Shown: positions 7,734 to 16,028 of the stretch, piece after piece
Layout: each line of letters starts with the position of its first letter
Position numbering within the stretch: position 1 is the first letter of the stretch
Assembly: GCA_035487355.1 (NCBI GenBank)
Contig: DATHMF010000053.1
Coordinates: 1 to 56,517 of the forward strand
Direction: 5' to 3'
Source: Terriglobales bacterium
Lineage (GTDB): Bacteria > Acidobacteriota > Terriglobia > Terriglobales > Acidobacteriaceae
Length of the DNA stretch: 56,517 nt
Notes under the pieces: generated by a model
Database searches by the model: none
Seen by the model: only the letters and a program-made list of their open reading frames with translations
What the model was told of the DNA's origin: nothing
Translations under genes and position numbers: made by a program

Positions 7734-10349
7734 ATGAAGTCATTTTTCGCGCTCTTGTGCTGCGTCTTAATCTCTGTAATTCCCGGCATTGCTGCTCCTG
7801 CTTCTCAAGGTCGGGCCATTTACGTCTCGCCTGGTGGGGATGACAAAAATCCTGGGACCAAAAACCAACCCATACGCACGTTGGAACATGCTCGCGACCT
7901 GGTGCGCGCCATCGACCAAAAAATGAGCGGTGATATCACGGTATATCTCCGTGGAGGTGTTTACCGGTTGGATGGGCCCTTAACGCTGGACTCGAGCGAT
8001 TCGGGCACAAACGGCCACAATGTAATCTACACGGCCGTTGCCGGACAAAAACCGGTAATCAGCGGCGGAGTGCAGGTCACAGGTTGGAAGGTTTTGGACG
8101 CCGGCAAAAATCTCTGGTCGGCGCCGACGCCCGCGGTCCTCAAGAACACTCGCCAGCTTTATGTTGATGGCGTGCGCGCACTGCGGGCACGAGGACGCCT
8201 GCCGGTGAGCGTCACCAAGACCGACACCGGATATGAGGCCATCTCTTCTGCAATGGCCGTGTGGAAAAACCAGAGTGATATTGAGTTTGTTTATACCGGT
8301 GGGAATTCGCTGTGGTCGGAGGGCTCATTCGGCCTGGGCTCTTGGACTGAGCCACGCTGTCCCGTAGCCAGCATCCAGGGCACAACGATCACGATGGCGC
8401 AGCCCTGCTGGGACAACTCCACCAAGCGCGTGATGTTGCCCAACGTCAGGCGGACGGCAAATCTTGTTGGTCCAGCTAGCGTGGGCAAAGAACCTGCGTA
8501 TGTCGAGAACGCCTTCGAATTGCTAGGGACGCCCGGCCAGTGGTATTTCGACCGGTCGGCGGGCATCATCTATTATGTACCACGGCCGGGGGAGGACCTA
8601 AGCAAGGCAGATGTTGAAGTTCCTGTTTTGGAAAAGCTCATCTCTGCTCAAGGTACAAAAGATAGTCCCATCCACCATATTGTCTTTTCTCATCTGCAGT
8701 TTTCATATGCCACATGGCTACAGCCGAGCGGCGGCGAAGGCTTTCCAGAAATCCAGGCCAACTACATGGTCACGGGGCAAGGCGGGTACGCCACGCAAGG
8801 TCTGTGCAAGCTGGCTCCGAGTGGCGACTGCCCTTACGGGGCATGGACAAAGATTCCCGGAAACGTCTCTTTTATCTATGACAACAATATCCAGTTTCTG
8901 AATGATGCCTTTGTACATCTGGGAGCGGCGGGCCTTACGCTCGGGAATGGATCGCAGTCTGACTTAGTTCAAGGCAACGTCTTTACAGATATCTCTGGCA
9001 ATGGGCTGGGACTCGGAGACGTCAATCTACCGCTGGCAACGGGCAGCGAGATTACCAGCGACAATCGGATTCTCAACAATCATCTTTATAACGTCGCAAC
9101 TGAGTATCACGGTGGCATTGGAATTGACGTAGGCTATGCGCAGCGGACGCTGGTGCAATATAACCAGATTGACCACACTCCCTATACGGGAATTTCGATG
9201 GGCTGGGGAGGCTGGCCCGATAAGATCCAGCAAGCCGGACAGGCAAACTTCTCGCAAAACAACGTGGTTGCCAACAACCTGATCTTCAATCACATGCTGC
9301 TGCTCTCCGATGGCGGAGGCATTTACACACAGGGCCTCACCGGCCCCACACTCAGCAATGGCGAGAAGCTCGTGGGGAACGTCATCTACAACCAATTCGG
9401 CACCGGTCATGGCATCTATACGGATAACGGCTGCAAAAACGTTACTGCCAGGAACAATGTCCTCTTCCACACCAACCACGACAACTGGGGTGGACGTCAC
9501 AAGGATTACTACGGCGGCGGCGACGGCAAGAATTACGATGCGTTTGACTTCGAGGGGAACTATTGGCAGCAGGGCGATCCGGATGTTTCGGAGAAGAACG
9601 TGACCTTGAGCAACAACCACATCATCAACGCACTTGATCAGGCGTCGGAACAAGTCCTACAAAGTGCTGGTTTACGTGCAGAATACAAAGGTATTCTCAA
9701 TGAACACTTTAGCAATCCCAGCGCACCGGAACCACCCAGCCGCGTGGCTGCTGCGGCTGGCGACGGCATTGCTTTCGTGGCCTGGAACCCGTCGGTATTC
9801 GAAGGCGGCGCGCCCGTCGAGTCGTACACAGTAACTTCTTCTAAGGGCGACAAAGCGACGATCTCTTCGGCTGATTTTTGGACGAACGGATACGTCAAGT
9901 TCTCTGGGCTTACGAACGACACTGACTACACGTTCGCCGTCACGGCCACAAATGCCAACGGAACCAGTTCGCCATCTTTGCCCTCGCGTACGGTCACGCC
10001 GAGCGCTAAGGGGATTCATCCGCCTTCGGCACCCACGAACATCGAGGCATTTGCCGGCGAGGGCGCAGTCAGCATTCACTTTCAGACTCCGGAAAACGAC
10101 GGCGGCAGCCCCATCACGGCGTACGCCTTCATCGTGCATCCGGGAGAACGCAAAGTCGTGTTGACGGGACGCCCAGTACTCACGCTCGGTGGCAGGCATT
10201 CCAGCTTTGGAGTGGTTGACGGACTGCAAAGCGGGCAATCGTACAGCTTCGATGTGGCCGCAATCAATGCTGCCGGCCAAGGAGACACAGCGACCATCAA
10301 AGCCATTAAGGTTGAACGCAATAAATCGAGTAAACGCGACAGACATTAA
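7734..10349 (+). CDS. Secreted beta-helix protein, GH141-like, with two FN3 domains
   Basis: An 871-residue protein with a Sec signal peptide (about residues 1-21). The opening IYVSPGGDDKNPGT plus VYLRGGVYRL pattern is the start of a right-handed parallel beta-helix of the type in GH141 fucosidase/xylanase-like enzymes and related polysaccharide-active proteins. The middle contains repeated NN-turn rungs such as NNHLYNV and NNLIFNH. Two fibronectin type III modules end the protein (about 665-755 and 765-860), each with the PSAPTNIEAFAGEGAV-like start. FN3 modules are common linkers in secreted glycosidases. The exact substrate is unknown; a lyase-type beta-helix is the main alternative. The Tat gene 107 bases downstream may act on the same glycan. 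Confidence 0.75.
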   Translation: MKSFFALLCCVLISVIPGIAAPASQGRAIYVSPGGDDKNPGTKNQPIRTLEHARDLVRAIDQKMSGDITVYLRGGVYRLDGPLTLDSSDSGTNGHNVIYTAVAGQKPVISGGVQVTGWKVLDAGKNLWSAPTPAVLKNTRQLYVDGVRALRARGRLPVSVTKTDTGYEAISSAMAVWKNQSDIEFVYTGGNSLWSEGSFGLGSWTEPRCPVASIQGTTITMAQPCWDNSTKRVMLPNVRRTANLVGPASVGKEPAYVENAFELLGTPGQWYFDRSAGIIYYVPRPGEDLSKADVEVPVLEKLISAQGTKDSPIHHIVFSHLQFSYATWLQPSGGEGFPEIQANYMVTGQGGYATQGLCKLAPSGDCPYGAWTKIPGNVSFIYDNNIQFLNDAFVHLGAAGLTLGNGSQSDLVQGNVFTDISGNGLGLGDVNLPLATGSEITSDNRILNNHLYNVATEYHGGIGIDVGYAQRTLVQYNQIDHTPYTGISMGWGGWPDKIQQAGQANFSQNNVVANNLIFNHMLLLSDGGGIYTQGLTGPTLSNGEKLVGNVIYNQFGTGHGIYTDNGCKNVTARNNVLFHTNHDNWGGRHKDYYGGGDGKNYDAFDFEGNYWQQGDPDVSEKNVTLSNNHIINALDQASEQVLQSAGLRAEYKGILNEHFSNPSAPEPPSRVAAAAGDGIAFVAWNPSVFEGGAPVESYTVTSSKGDKATISSADFWTNGYVKFSGLTNDTDYTFAVTATNANGTSSPSLPSRTVTPSAKGIHPPSAPTNIEAFAGEGAVSIHFQTPENDGGSPITAYAFIVHPGERKVVLTGRPVLTLGGRHSSFGVVDGLQSGQSYSFDVAAINAAGQGDTATIKAIKVERNKSSKRDRH

Positions 10350-10455
10350 AAGGTTATGGCGTAAGTTTACCTGCTCCGCACGGCATGTAAGCACTGAAGT
10401 TTTACAAGTTAAAACAGAATCGAACTTCCAAACTTTATCGAGGTGTTCTCACCGT

Positions 10456-12735
10456 ATGAAAGAGCACAGCAATAAAATTCATCGGCGTGTATTTCTTAAA
10501 ATGAGCGCTGCTGGTTTGGCCGCATTAGCCGCCAGTCCTTTGCAGTTCAGTTGGGCAGAGGGCGCTGATTTACCTACTCGGAATAAACCTGAGAAACCTG
10601 TTCTGCTGAAATCTTCAGATTTGGAAGTTACTCTCGATTCGAAAGATGGATTGCCTTACGGGTACAAGCTGCTGCGCAGCAAAGCGCAATTCCGAGGAGA
10701 AGACTACGGGAACAAGATCAGAGTCACAGTATGCGATCGCAATCAATGGAAATTCTTACCCGTACCTGTCACCGCCTCTACTGTAAAGACAACCAAGAGC
10801 CATGCAGATTTTCATTTTGAGGCTTCTCAAGATGGCAAACCTGCGGTGAGCTTCACCGTCCGCTACCATCTCGACGGTTCAACGCTCACTGTCACCCTGG
10901 AAGATGTGCAAGAAAACGAAGGCTTTGAACTGATTGAAGTCGCCCTGCCACATTTGGCCACCGTGCGCGAAGAAGATGGTGCCGCATGGCTCGCTCACGG
11001 AGAAAACGGCGGCAATCTCGCGATACTGAGTCAGGCCAAGGCCGGAAGCTTGCCTCCGAACCGATTCTGGGGAAATGTTCTGGCTTCTTTGCCCATAGTG
11101 ATGATCGGAACCGACCGCGCTATTTGCGTGCAGGAAGTAACGGCATTCATGGATGGCACCGCATTGGAAGTGGCCGGAGCAGACGGCCATCGGCGGGCCT
11201 CGCTCGGCACTACCAAGACCTACCGCGTGAATGGCAGTGGGTGCTACGACCTGAACCTCGACCCTGGCAAGAATACCCTAAATTGTGGAACCAACCACAC
11301 GCCGAATCTGCTGATCGGACAAAAATCCTCGTGCCGTCTGGATTTCATTACCGACGTTGATGTGAACGGCGCCGTGGACTGGCTGGATGGCGCCAAGTTC
11401 GTACGCCAACACATGCCGGCCATTCCCACACATTATTACGACGACAAACTGGCCTATGGCATTCATTGCGACGAGCCGCACTTTGAAAAGCCGGGAGCGA
11501 CGTTCGAACAAGCCGAGGGCTTGATCGCCAAGGTAGCGGCGCTCATTGATCAGTCACCGCAGATCGTCCATCTCTGGGGCTGGCAATATCGCGGCAAAGA
11601 TACTGGATATCCCGCAGTAGCTGAAGTGAACCAAAGAGTCGGCGGATATGACGGTCTGATGCACCTGATGCAACAAGGTCCTAAGTACAACTGCAATGTT
11701 ACTTTCTCTGACAATTACGACGACGCCTACAAGAGCAGCCCGGCGTGGAACCCGGATATCATCGCACGGCGGCCTGATGGCGAGCTGTGGGAGAGCCGCA
11801 ATTGGACGGGCGAGAACTCTTACATCGTTGGCCTCGCCAAATACATGAAGGGTCCAGGCCTCGAGCGTGTCCGCTACACCTGCGAACACTATAAGCTGCG
11901 CGAGAGCACACATGTGGATGTGCTTTCTTATTATTCAATCCGGAATGACTGGGACCCGGCCCATCCCGCCAGCGGGGTGAAGAACCTGCTGGAGGGCCGC
12001 TACAAAGTCCTCGAAGAGTTCGCCAAGTACAAAGTAGACGTAAGTTCTGAAGCCTTGCGCTACGCATTCATCGGCAAGATCAGCTCTTTCTGGTATCCCC
12101 CGAGTCCGACGCCCTGTCCATTCGGCGGCAAACCCATACCTATGCTGGCCACCATCTACCGGAAAAGCGCCACATGGGGCAACGCAGGTGGAGGTGGCAG
12201 ACGGGCCACTACTACTCCAGCGGAGCGAGCGCTCAATCTGTTGTTTTACAACGCGTCTCCGCACACCTTCATCACGGTGGATACGGACCTGCGGAACTTC
12301 ATTGAATCCTATTATTTAATGTGGGTGCCATGGTTTAAGCTGAACCACCGCAACATCGAAACCTTCCACCGCGATGGAGAGCGCACCATTATCGGCCTGG
12401 AGGGAAATTCAAAAATTGATCTGGACTGGGCCAATAAAACCTACTCCGTAACTTTGGATGGTGTCGAAGTCGCGCGGGATGGCAGCACTTTCTGTCCTGT
12501 GGACGACGAGCGCATTGCCCTTTACTCCACAACCGAAAAAGAATTGTCGGCCACGTTGCCCAGCGGATGGGATGCAGCAAAAGTTGCCGTGATCGCTCTC
12601 TCAACGGAAAAAGCAATGCCGTTGCAGGCTAAAACCGAAAACGGCAAGGTGACTGTTTCCCTTCCCGCGCAACAGCCGGCCATGGTTTACCGTGACGGCG
12701 AGAAGGCAAAAAAGAGGTTGCTTTCTGCGGGTTGA
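10456..12735 (+). CDS. Tat-exported glycosidase-like protein of unknown specificity
   Basis: A 759-residue protein. The open frame extends upstream into the preceding gene, but the ATG at 10456 starts a typical Tat signal (HRRVFLKMSAAGLAALAAS), so I use it. Residues about 45-300 look like a beta-sandwich; about 310-590 look like a (beta/alpha)8 barrel, with VHLWGWQYRGKDTGYPAV, Asp488 in HVDVL and Glu532 in SSEALR as plausible catalytic carboxylates; the end is a small beta domain. The layout recalls GH101 endo-alpha-N-acetylgalactosaminidase and DUF5696-like proteins, but this is remembered resemblance, not a demonstrated match. It follows the beta-helix gene and could form a polysaccharide-degrading pair with it. 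Confidence 0.6.
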   Translation: MKEHSNKIHRRVFLKMSAAGLAALAASPLQFSWAEGADLPTRNKPEKPVLLKSSDLEVTLDSKDGLPYGYKLLRSKAQFRGEDYGNKIRVTVCDRNQWKFLPVPVTASTVKTTKSHADFHFEASQDGKPAVSFTVRYHLDGSTLTVTLEDVQENEGFELIEVALPHLATVREEDGAAWLAHGENGGNLAILSQAKAGSLPPNRFWGNVLASLPIVMIGTDRAICVQEVTAFMDGTALEVAGADGHRRASLGTTKTYRVNGSGCYDLNLDPGKNTLNCGTNHTPNLLIGQKSSCRLDFITDVDVNGAVDWLDGAKFVRQHMPAIPTHYYDDKLAYGIHCDEPHFEKPGATFEQAEGLIAKVAALIDQSPQIVHLWGWQYRGKDTGYPAVAEVNQRVGGYDGLMHLMQQGPKYNCNVTFSDNYDDAYKSSPAWNPDIIARRPDGELWESRNWTGENSYIVGLAKYMKGPGLERVRYTCEHYKLRESTHVDVLSYYSIRNDWDPAHPASGVKNLLEGRYKVLEEFAKYKVDVSSEALRYAFIGKISSFWYPPSPTPCPFGGKPIPMLATIYRKSATWGNAGGGGRRATTTPAERALNLLFYNASPHTFITVDTDLRNFIESYYLMWVPWFKLNHRNIETFHRDGERTIIGLEGNSKIDLDWANKTYSVTLDGVEVARDGSTFCPVDDERIALYSTTEKELSATLPSGWDAAKVAVIALSTEKAMPLQAKTENGKVTVSLPAQQPAMVYRDGEKAKKRLLSAG

Positions 12736-12840
12736 TTTCTTGAATTCACACCCGGTTTTTCAAGTTGGCGGAAATTTAGTCCATTGAGAACCCTCATGCT
12801 AGGATGAGTGTCTATTTATTCTTTACGAGGCACATTGCTT

Positions 12841-13179
12841 ATGACAAAGGTAGAGGCAGTCATTCAGTCTTCGAAGCTGGAATCGGTCAAAGAGGCGCTC
12901 CTGGAGGCTGGAGTCGAGGGCATGACCGTGATTGAGGTCCGCGGTCATGGACGGCAGAAAGGCCACACAGAATTTTATCGAGGACGCGAGTACACGGTAG
13001 ACTTGCTGCCCAAAATAAAACTGGAAATGGTGCTGGCTGACGAGTTGGTGGAAAAGGCGGTACAAACCATCATCGCCTCTTCCCGCACGGGAAAAATCGG
13101 CGATGGCAAGATTTTCCTGTCACGCATTGATGAAGCCATTCGTATCCGTAACGAAGAAAGAGGGGTCGCGGCGCTGTAA
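12841..13179 (+). CDS. glnB: Nitrogen regulatory protein PII
   Basis: A 112-residue PII signal protein that senses 2-oxoglutarate and ATP/ADP. The T-loop GRQKGHTEFYRGREY ends at Tyr51, the uridylylation site, and the C-terminal signature TGKIGDGKIF is intact. The ATG at 12841 gives the standard PII N-terminus; an upstream in-frame start at 12808 would add eleven non-family residues. The uridylyltransferase gene glnD follows after 81 bases. No amtB or glnA is adjacent, so the GlnB label (rather than GlnK) is by context only. Confidence 0.95.
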   Translation: MTKVEAVIQSSKLESVKEALLEAGVEGMTVIEVRGHGRQKGHTEFYRGREYTVDLLPKIKLEMVLADELVEKAVQTIIASSRTGKIGDGKIFLSRIDEAIRIRNEERGVAAL

Positions 13180-13219
13180 TTTTACTGAGGCTTCTCCACA
13201 CCTGCATTCACGAGAAGCT

Positions 13220-13241
13220 GAGACGTAGCAAGCTACGTCTC
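13220..13241. repeat. Palindromic element copy 1 (glnB-glnD gap)
   Basis: Arms GAGACGTAGC and GCTACGTCTC pair perfectly around AA. It fills most of the gap between glnB and glnD. It is the inner part of a longer element seen complete at 15982-16009 and, as a variant, at 56491-56517. In RNA it would form a stable hairpin between the two coding regions. Confidence 0.85.
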
Positions 13242-13260
13242 TACAGAAAAATCGACATCT

Positions 13261-15849
13261 ATGTCAGCACAGCCATACATCACCGACCTGCGCGATCAGT
13301 ATGTGAACGAATCCGCGCGCATTCGGCAGGCCTTTGAGGCTTCCGCAGATGGCGCCACGGCTTCGCGGCAACGCTCAGACCTGATGGATGGCATTATTAT
13401 CAGCCTGTGCCAGCAGGTTCTTTCCCCTGAACTAAAGCATTTGAACGGGGTCAGCGTTGTCGGCCTGGGTGGTTACGGCAGAAGCTTGCTGCTGCCACAC
13501 TCCGATGTTGATCTGCTGGTTGTATTCGACAACGAACATACCGAGAGCAAATTCAAAAGCCAGCTTGGTCGCGTTTGCCAGGAAATGTGGGACATGAAGA
13601 TCAAGCTGCGTCCTACGACCCGCATCCTGCAGGAATGCTCCAAGCTTGACCGTGAGAACGTGGAATTCACCATTTCCCTGCTCGACTGCCGGCTGGTGAC
13701 AGGCGACCGCAAATTGTTCAATACGCTGCACGACACGATCATCCCAGAGCTGGTGAACCGTGAATGGCAGCCTCTGGTGCAACTGCTTTCTGACCTGACC
13801 AAGGGCCGCCACACGAAATACGGAAACACAATCTTTCACCTGGAACCTAATATCAAGGAGTGCCCCGGCGGATTGCGCGATCACAATGCCGCCTGCTGGT
13901 TTGCCCTGCTTGCAGTCCTGGAAAAGCAGCGAGCGTGGCCAGAGGCGGGATCTTTGCTCGCGGGGCCGCTACAAAATGAGTTGCAGACAGCGCTCGATTT
14001 CCTGCTGTCACTTCGCTGTTTTCTGCACTACCGCTACGGGCGAGACGACAACACGTTAAGCTGGGAGGCACAGGACGAGGCCGCAGCGCGTCGCATTGGC
14101 GTGAGCAATCACACGATTGCGGCTGCCGCCGACTGGATGCGCATTTACTTCAAACATGCGCGCACCATCCATAGCGTGGCCAAACAATATCTCGATGAAG
14201 TCCCGGGCGCACGCTCGTCGCTCTACAAGCAGTTTCAGCGCTGGCGATCGCGGGTGTCGAATGCGGACTTCTCGGTCGTCAACGGCCGAATTTTATTGCA
14301 ACAATCTTCAGCCGTGCCCGCTCCTGATCTGATTCTTCGCGCCTTTGAGTTCATGGCCCACCACGGCTTCAAGCTGGCCCGCGATACCGAACGGCGCTTT
14401 GCGCAGGCGCTGGCTGCGATCACTGAGGATGAATTGCAAAAGGTCAGTGTCTGGGCGCATCTGCGGCAGATCCTGATTTCGCCTTACGCCAGCCAGACGC
14501 TGCGGGCAATGCATGGGTTAGGACTGCTTAAGCTCATCGTTCCCGAATATGAACTGATTGATTCACTGGTCATCCGCGACTTTCACCACCGCTACACCGT
14601 GGATGAGCACTCGTTCCTTACCATCGAGACTTTGCACAAACTGAAAGAGCCGGGTTCGGACTGGGAGCGGCGTTACTCGGAGATCCTGGCCGAGTTGGAA
14701 AAGCCTGAACTGTTGTATCTGGCGCTGCTGCTTCATGACACGGGCAAGGGCTTGCCGACGGGGCACCACGTCCAGGGAAGCTTGCAGCTCGCAGAGGAGA
14801 CTCTCAAGCGACTTGGACTCTCGCCCGAGGAGAGCGACCTGGTGAAGTTTCTGATTGGCGGGCACCTGGATATGTCGGCAGCGTTGCGCCGCGACATCTT
14901 CGAGGTAACAACCATCCGCGCCTTCGCGGCCAAGATGGGGGACCCGGAGCGTCTCAAGATGCTTTGCCTGCTCACGTTTGCCGATATCAGTTCGGTCAAT
15001 CCAGAGGCCATGACGCCATGGAAGGCGGAAAATCTGTGGCAACTCTATATCGCCACCACCAATTACCTGAACCGCAGCGTGGATGAAGATCGCTTCCACG
15101 CGGCCACGGAAGCAGCAACGCTGGAGCGCCTCAGCAAGCTGGCCCACAAACGCAAAGACGAACTGCAACGATTCCTGGAAGGACTGCCGCAACGGTATTT
15201 AAGAAGCCACACGCCGGAGCAGATCATAGCCCACATGGAAATGGCTGGGCATCTGCGGAACCATCCGGTACAGCTTACCTTGAATCACTCGCGTGATCTC
15301 TATGAGTTCACCATCGTTACCCCTGACAAGCCATTTTTATTTTCTACCATCGCGGGGATACTTTCTGCCTGGGGGATGGACATCGTCAAGGCAGGAGCTT
15401 TTTCCAACCAGGCAGAGATCATTGTTGACACTTTTTACTTCAAAGATCGCTTTCGGACTTTGGAGTTAAATCCTTCCGAGCACGAGCGCTTCAAGCGCAG
15501 CGTGGTGCAAGTACTGGACGGCGATGACACCCTGGAACGACTGATGCAAGGACGAGCGGCAAGCAAGCAGCCGCCGGTGAAGATCAGCGTAGAAACCAAG
15601 CTCAACTTCGATAACGACTGCTCTTCGCATAGCACACTGTTAGAAGTAATTGCCCAGGACCGTCCCGGCCTGCTCTACCAAATTACCTCGCGCGTAGCCC
15701 ATTGCAAGTTCAACCTGGAAGTCGCCTTGATTGATACTGAGGGCCAGATGGCGATCGATGTGTTCTATTTGACGCATAACGGCGCCAAGCTCACGGAAGC
15801 GCAGCAGCGACAATTGCATCGGGCGATTTTGGAAGAACTGAATCGGTGA
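13261..15849 (+). CDS. glnD: PII uridylyltransferase / uridylyl-removing enzyme
   Basis: An 862-residue bifunctional enzyme that adds UMP to PII when nitrogen is low and removes it when glutamine is high. Domains in order: nucleotidyltransferase with GGYGR (71 onward) and catalytic Asp82/Asp84; GlnD PII-uridylylation domain (NIKECPGGLRD); HD hydrolase domain with His492-Asp493 in LLHDTGKG and the following HH pair; and two ACT domains (about 681-765 and 793-862) that bind glutamine. The length matches the family. The substrate glnB lies directly upstream. Confidence 0.96.
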   Translation: MSAQPYITDLRDQYVNESARIRQAFEASADGATASRQRSDLMDGIIISLCQQVLSPELKHLNGVSVVGLGGYGRSLLLPHSDVDLLVVFDNEHTESKFKSQLGRVCQEMWDMKIKLRPTTRILQECSKLDRENVEFTISLLDCRLVTGDRKLFNTLHDTIIPELVNREWQPLVQLLSDLTKGRHTKYGNTIFHLEPNIKECPGGLRDHNAACWFALLAVLEKQRAWPEAGSLLAGPLQNELQTALDFLLSLRCFLHYRYGRDDNTLSWEAQDEAAARRIGVSNHTIAAAADWMRIYFKHARTIHSVAKQYLDEVPGARSSLYKQFQRWRSRVSNADFSVVNGRILLQQSSAVPAPDLILRAFEFMAHHGFKLARDTERRFAQALAAITEDELQKVSVWAHLRQILISPYASQTLRAMHGLGLLKLIVPEYELIDSLVIRDFHHRYTVDEHSFLTIETLHKLKEPGSDWERRYSEILAELEKPELLYLALLLHDTGKGLPTGHHVQGSLQLAEETLKRLGLSPEESDLVKFLIGGHLDMSAALRRDIFEVTTIRAFAAKMGDPERLKMLCLLTFADISSVNPEAMTPWKAENLWQLYIATTNYLNRSVDEDRFHAATEAATLERLSKLAHKRKDELQRFLEGLPQRYLRSHTPEQIIAHMEMAGHLRNHPVQLTLNHSRDLYEFTIVTPDKPFLFSTIAGILSAWGMDIVKAGAFSNQAEIIVDTFYFKDRFRTLELNPSEHERFKRSVVQVLDGDDTLERLMQGRAASKQPPVKISVETKLNFDNDCSSHSTLLEVIAQDRPGLLYQITSRVAHCKFNLEVALIDTEGQMAIDVFYLTHNGAKLTEAQQRQLHRAILEELNR

Positions 15850-15862
15850 GAAAGCCTTCGGT

Positions 15863-15893
15863 CAGTCCCTAGTCCTCAGTCCTTAGTCCTCAG
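15863..15893. repeat. Short degenerate CAGTCCT tandem
   Basis: Alternating CAGTCCCT / AGTCCT / CAGTCCTT / AGTCCT units just after glnD. It resembles the CAGTTCTCAG repeats at 28909-28931 and near 32492, all within or next to gene ends. No function is evident. Confidence 0.6.
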
Positions 15894-15929
15894 GCAAGAC
15901 GCAGAATGTTTCCTTAAGAACAGTGAAAT

Positions 15930-15960
15930 GCCCGCGAGTTTCGGCGGGCGTTGTGATTTA
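15930..15960 (+). terminator. Probable glnD terminator
   Basis: GCCCGC (15930-15935) and GCGGGC (15944-15949) form a perfect 6-base stem with an 8-base loop, followed by a T-rich but interrupted tract (GTTGTGATTT). It lies 80 bases after the glnD stop. Confidence 0.5.
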
Positions 15961-15981
15961 CAAGTTTTGTTTTAGGCACGC

Positions 15982-16009
15982 GTAGAGACGTAGCAAGCTA
16001 CGTCTCTAC
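15982..16009. repeat. Palindromic element copy 2 (complete)
   Basis: Two 13-base arms, GTAGAGACGTAGC and its exact complement, separated by AA. It lies between the convergent ends of glnD and the TonB receptor gene, so it could also serve as a bidirectional terminator-like hairpin, though no T-run follows. Confidence 0.9.
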
Positions 16010-16028
16010 ATGAGATTTCTCCACGCTT

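Noticed and set aside
10189..10455. N-terminal extension of the Tat glycosidase-like protein
   Set aside because: The extension overlaps the previous gene and precedes a clear Tat signal, so the ATG at 10456 is the better start.
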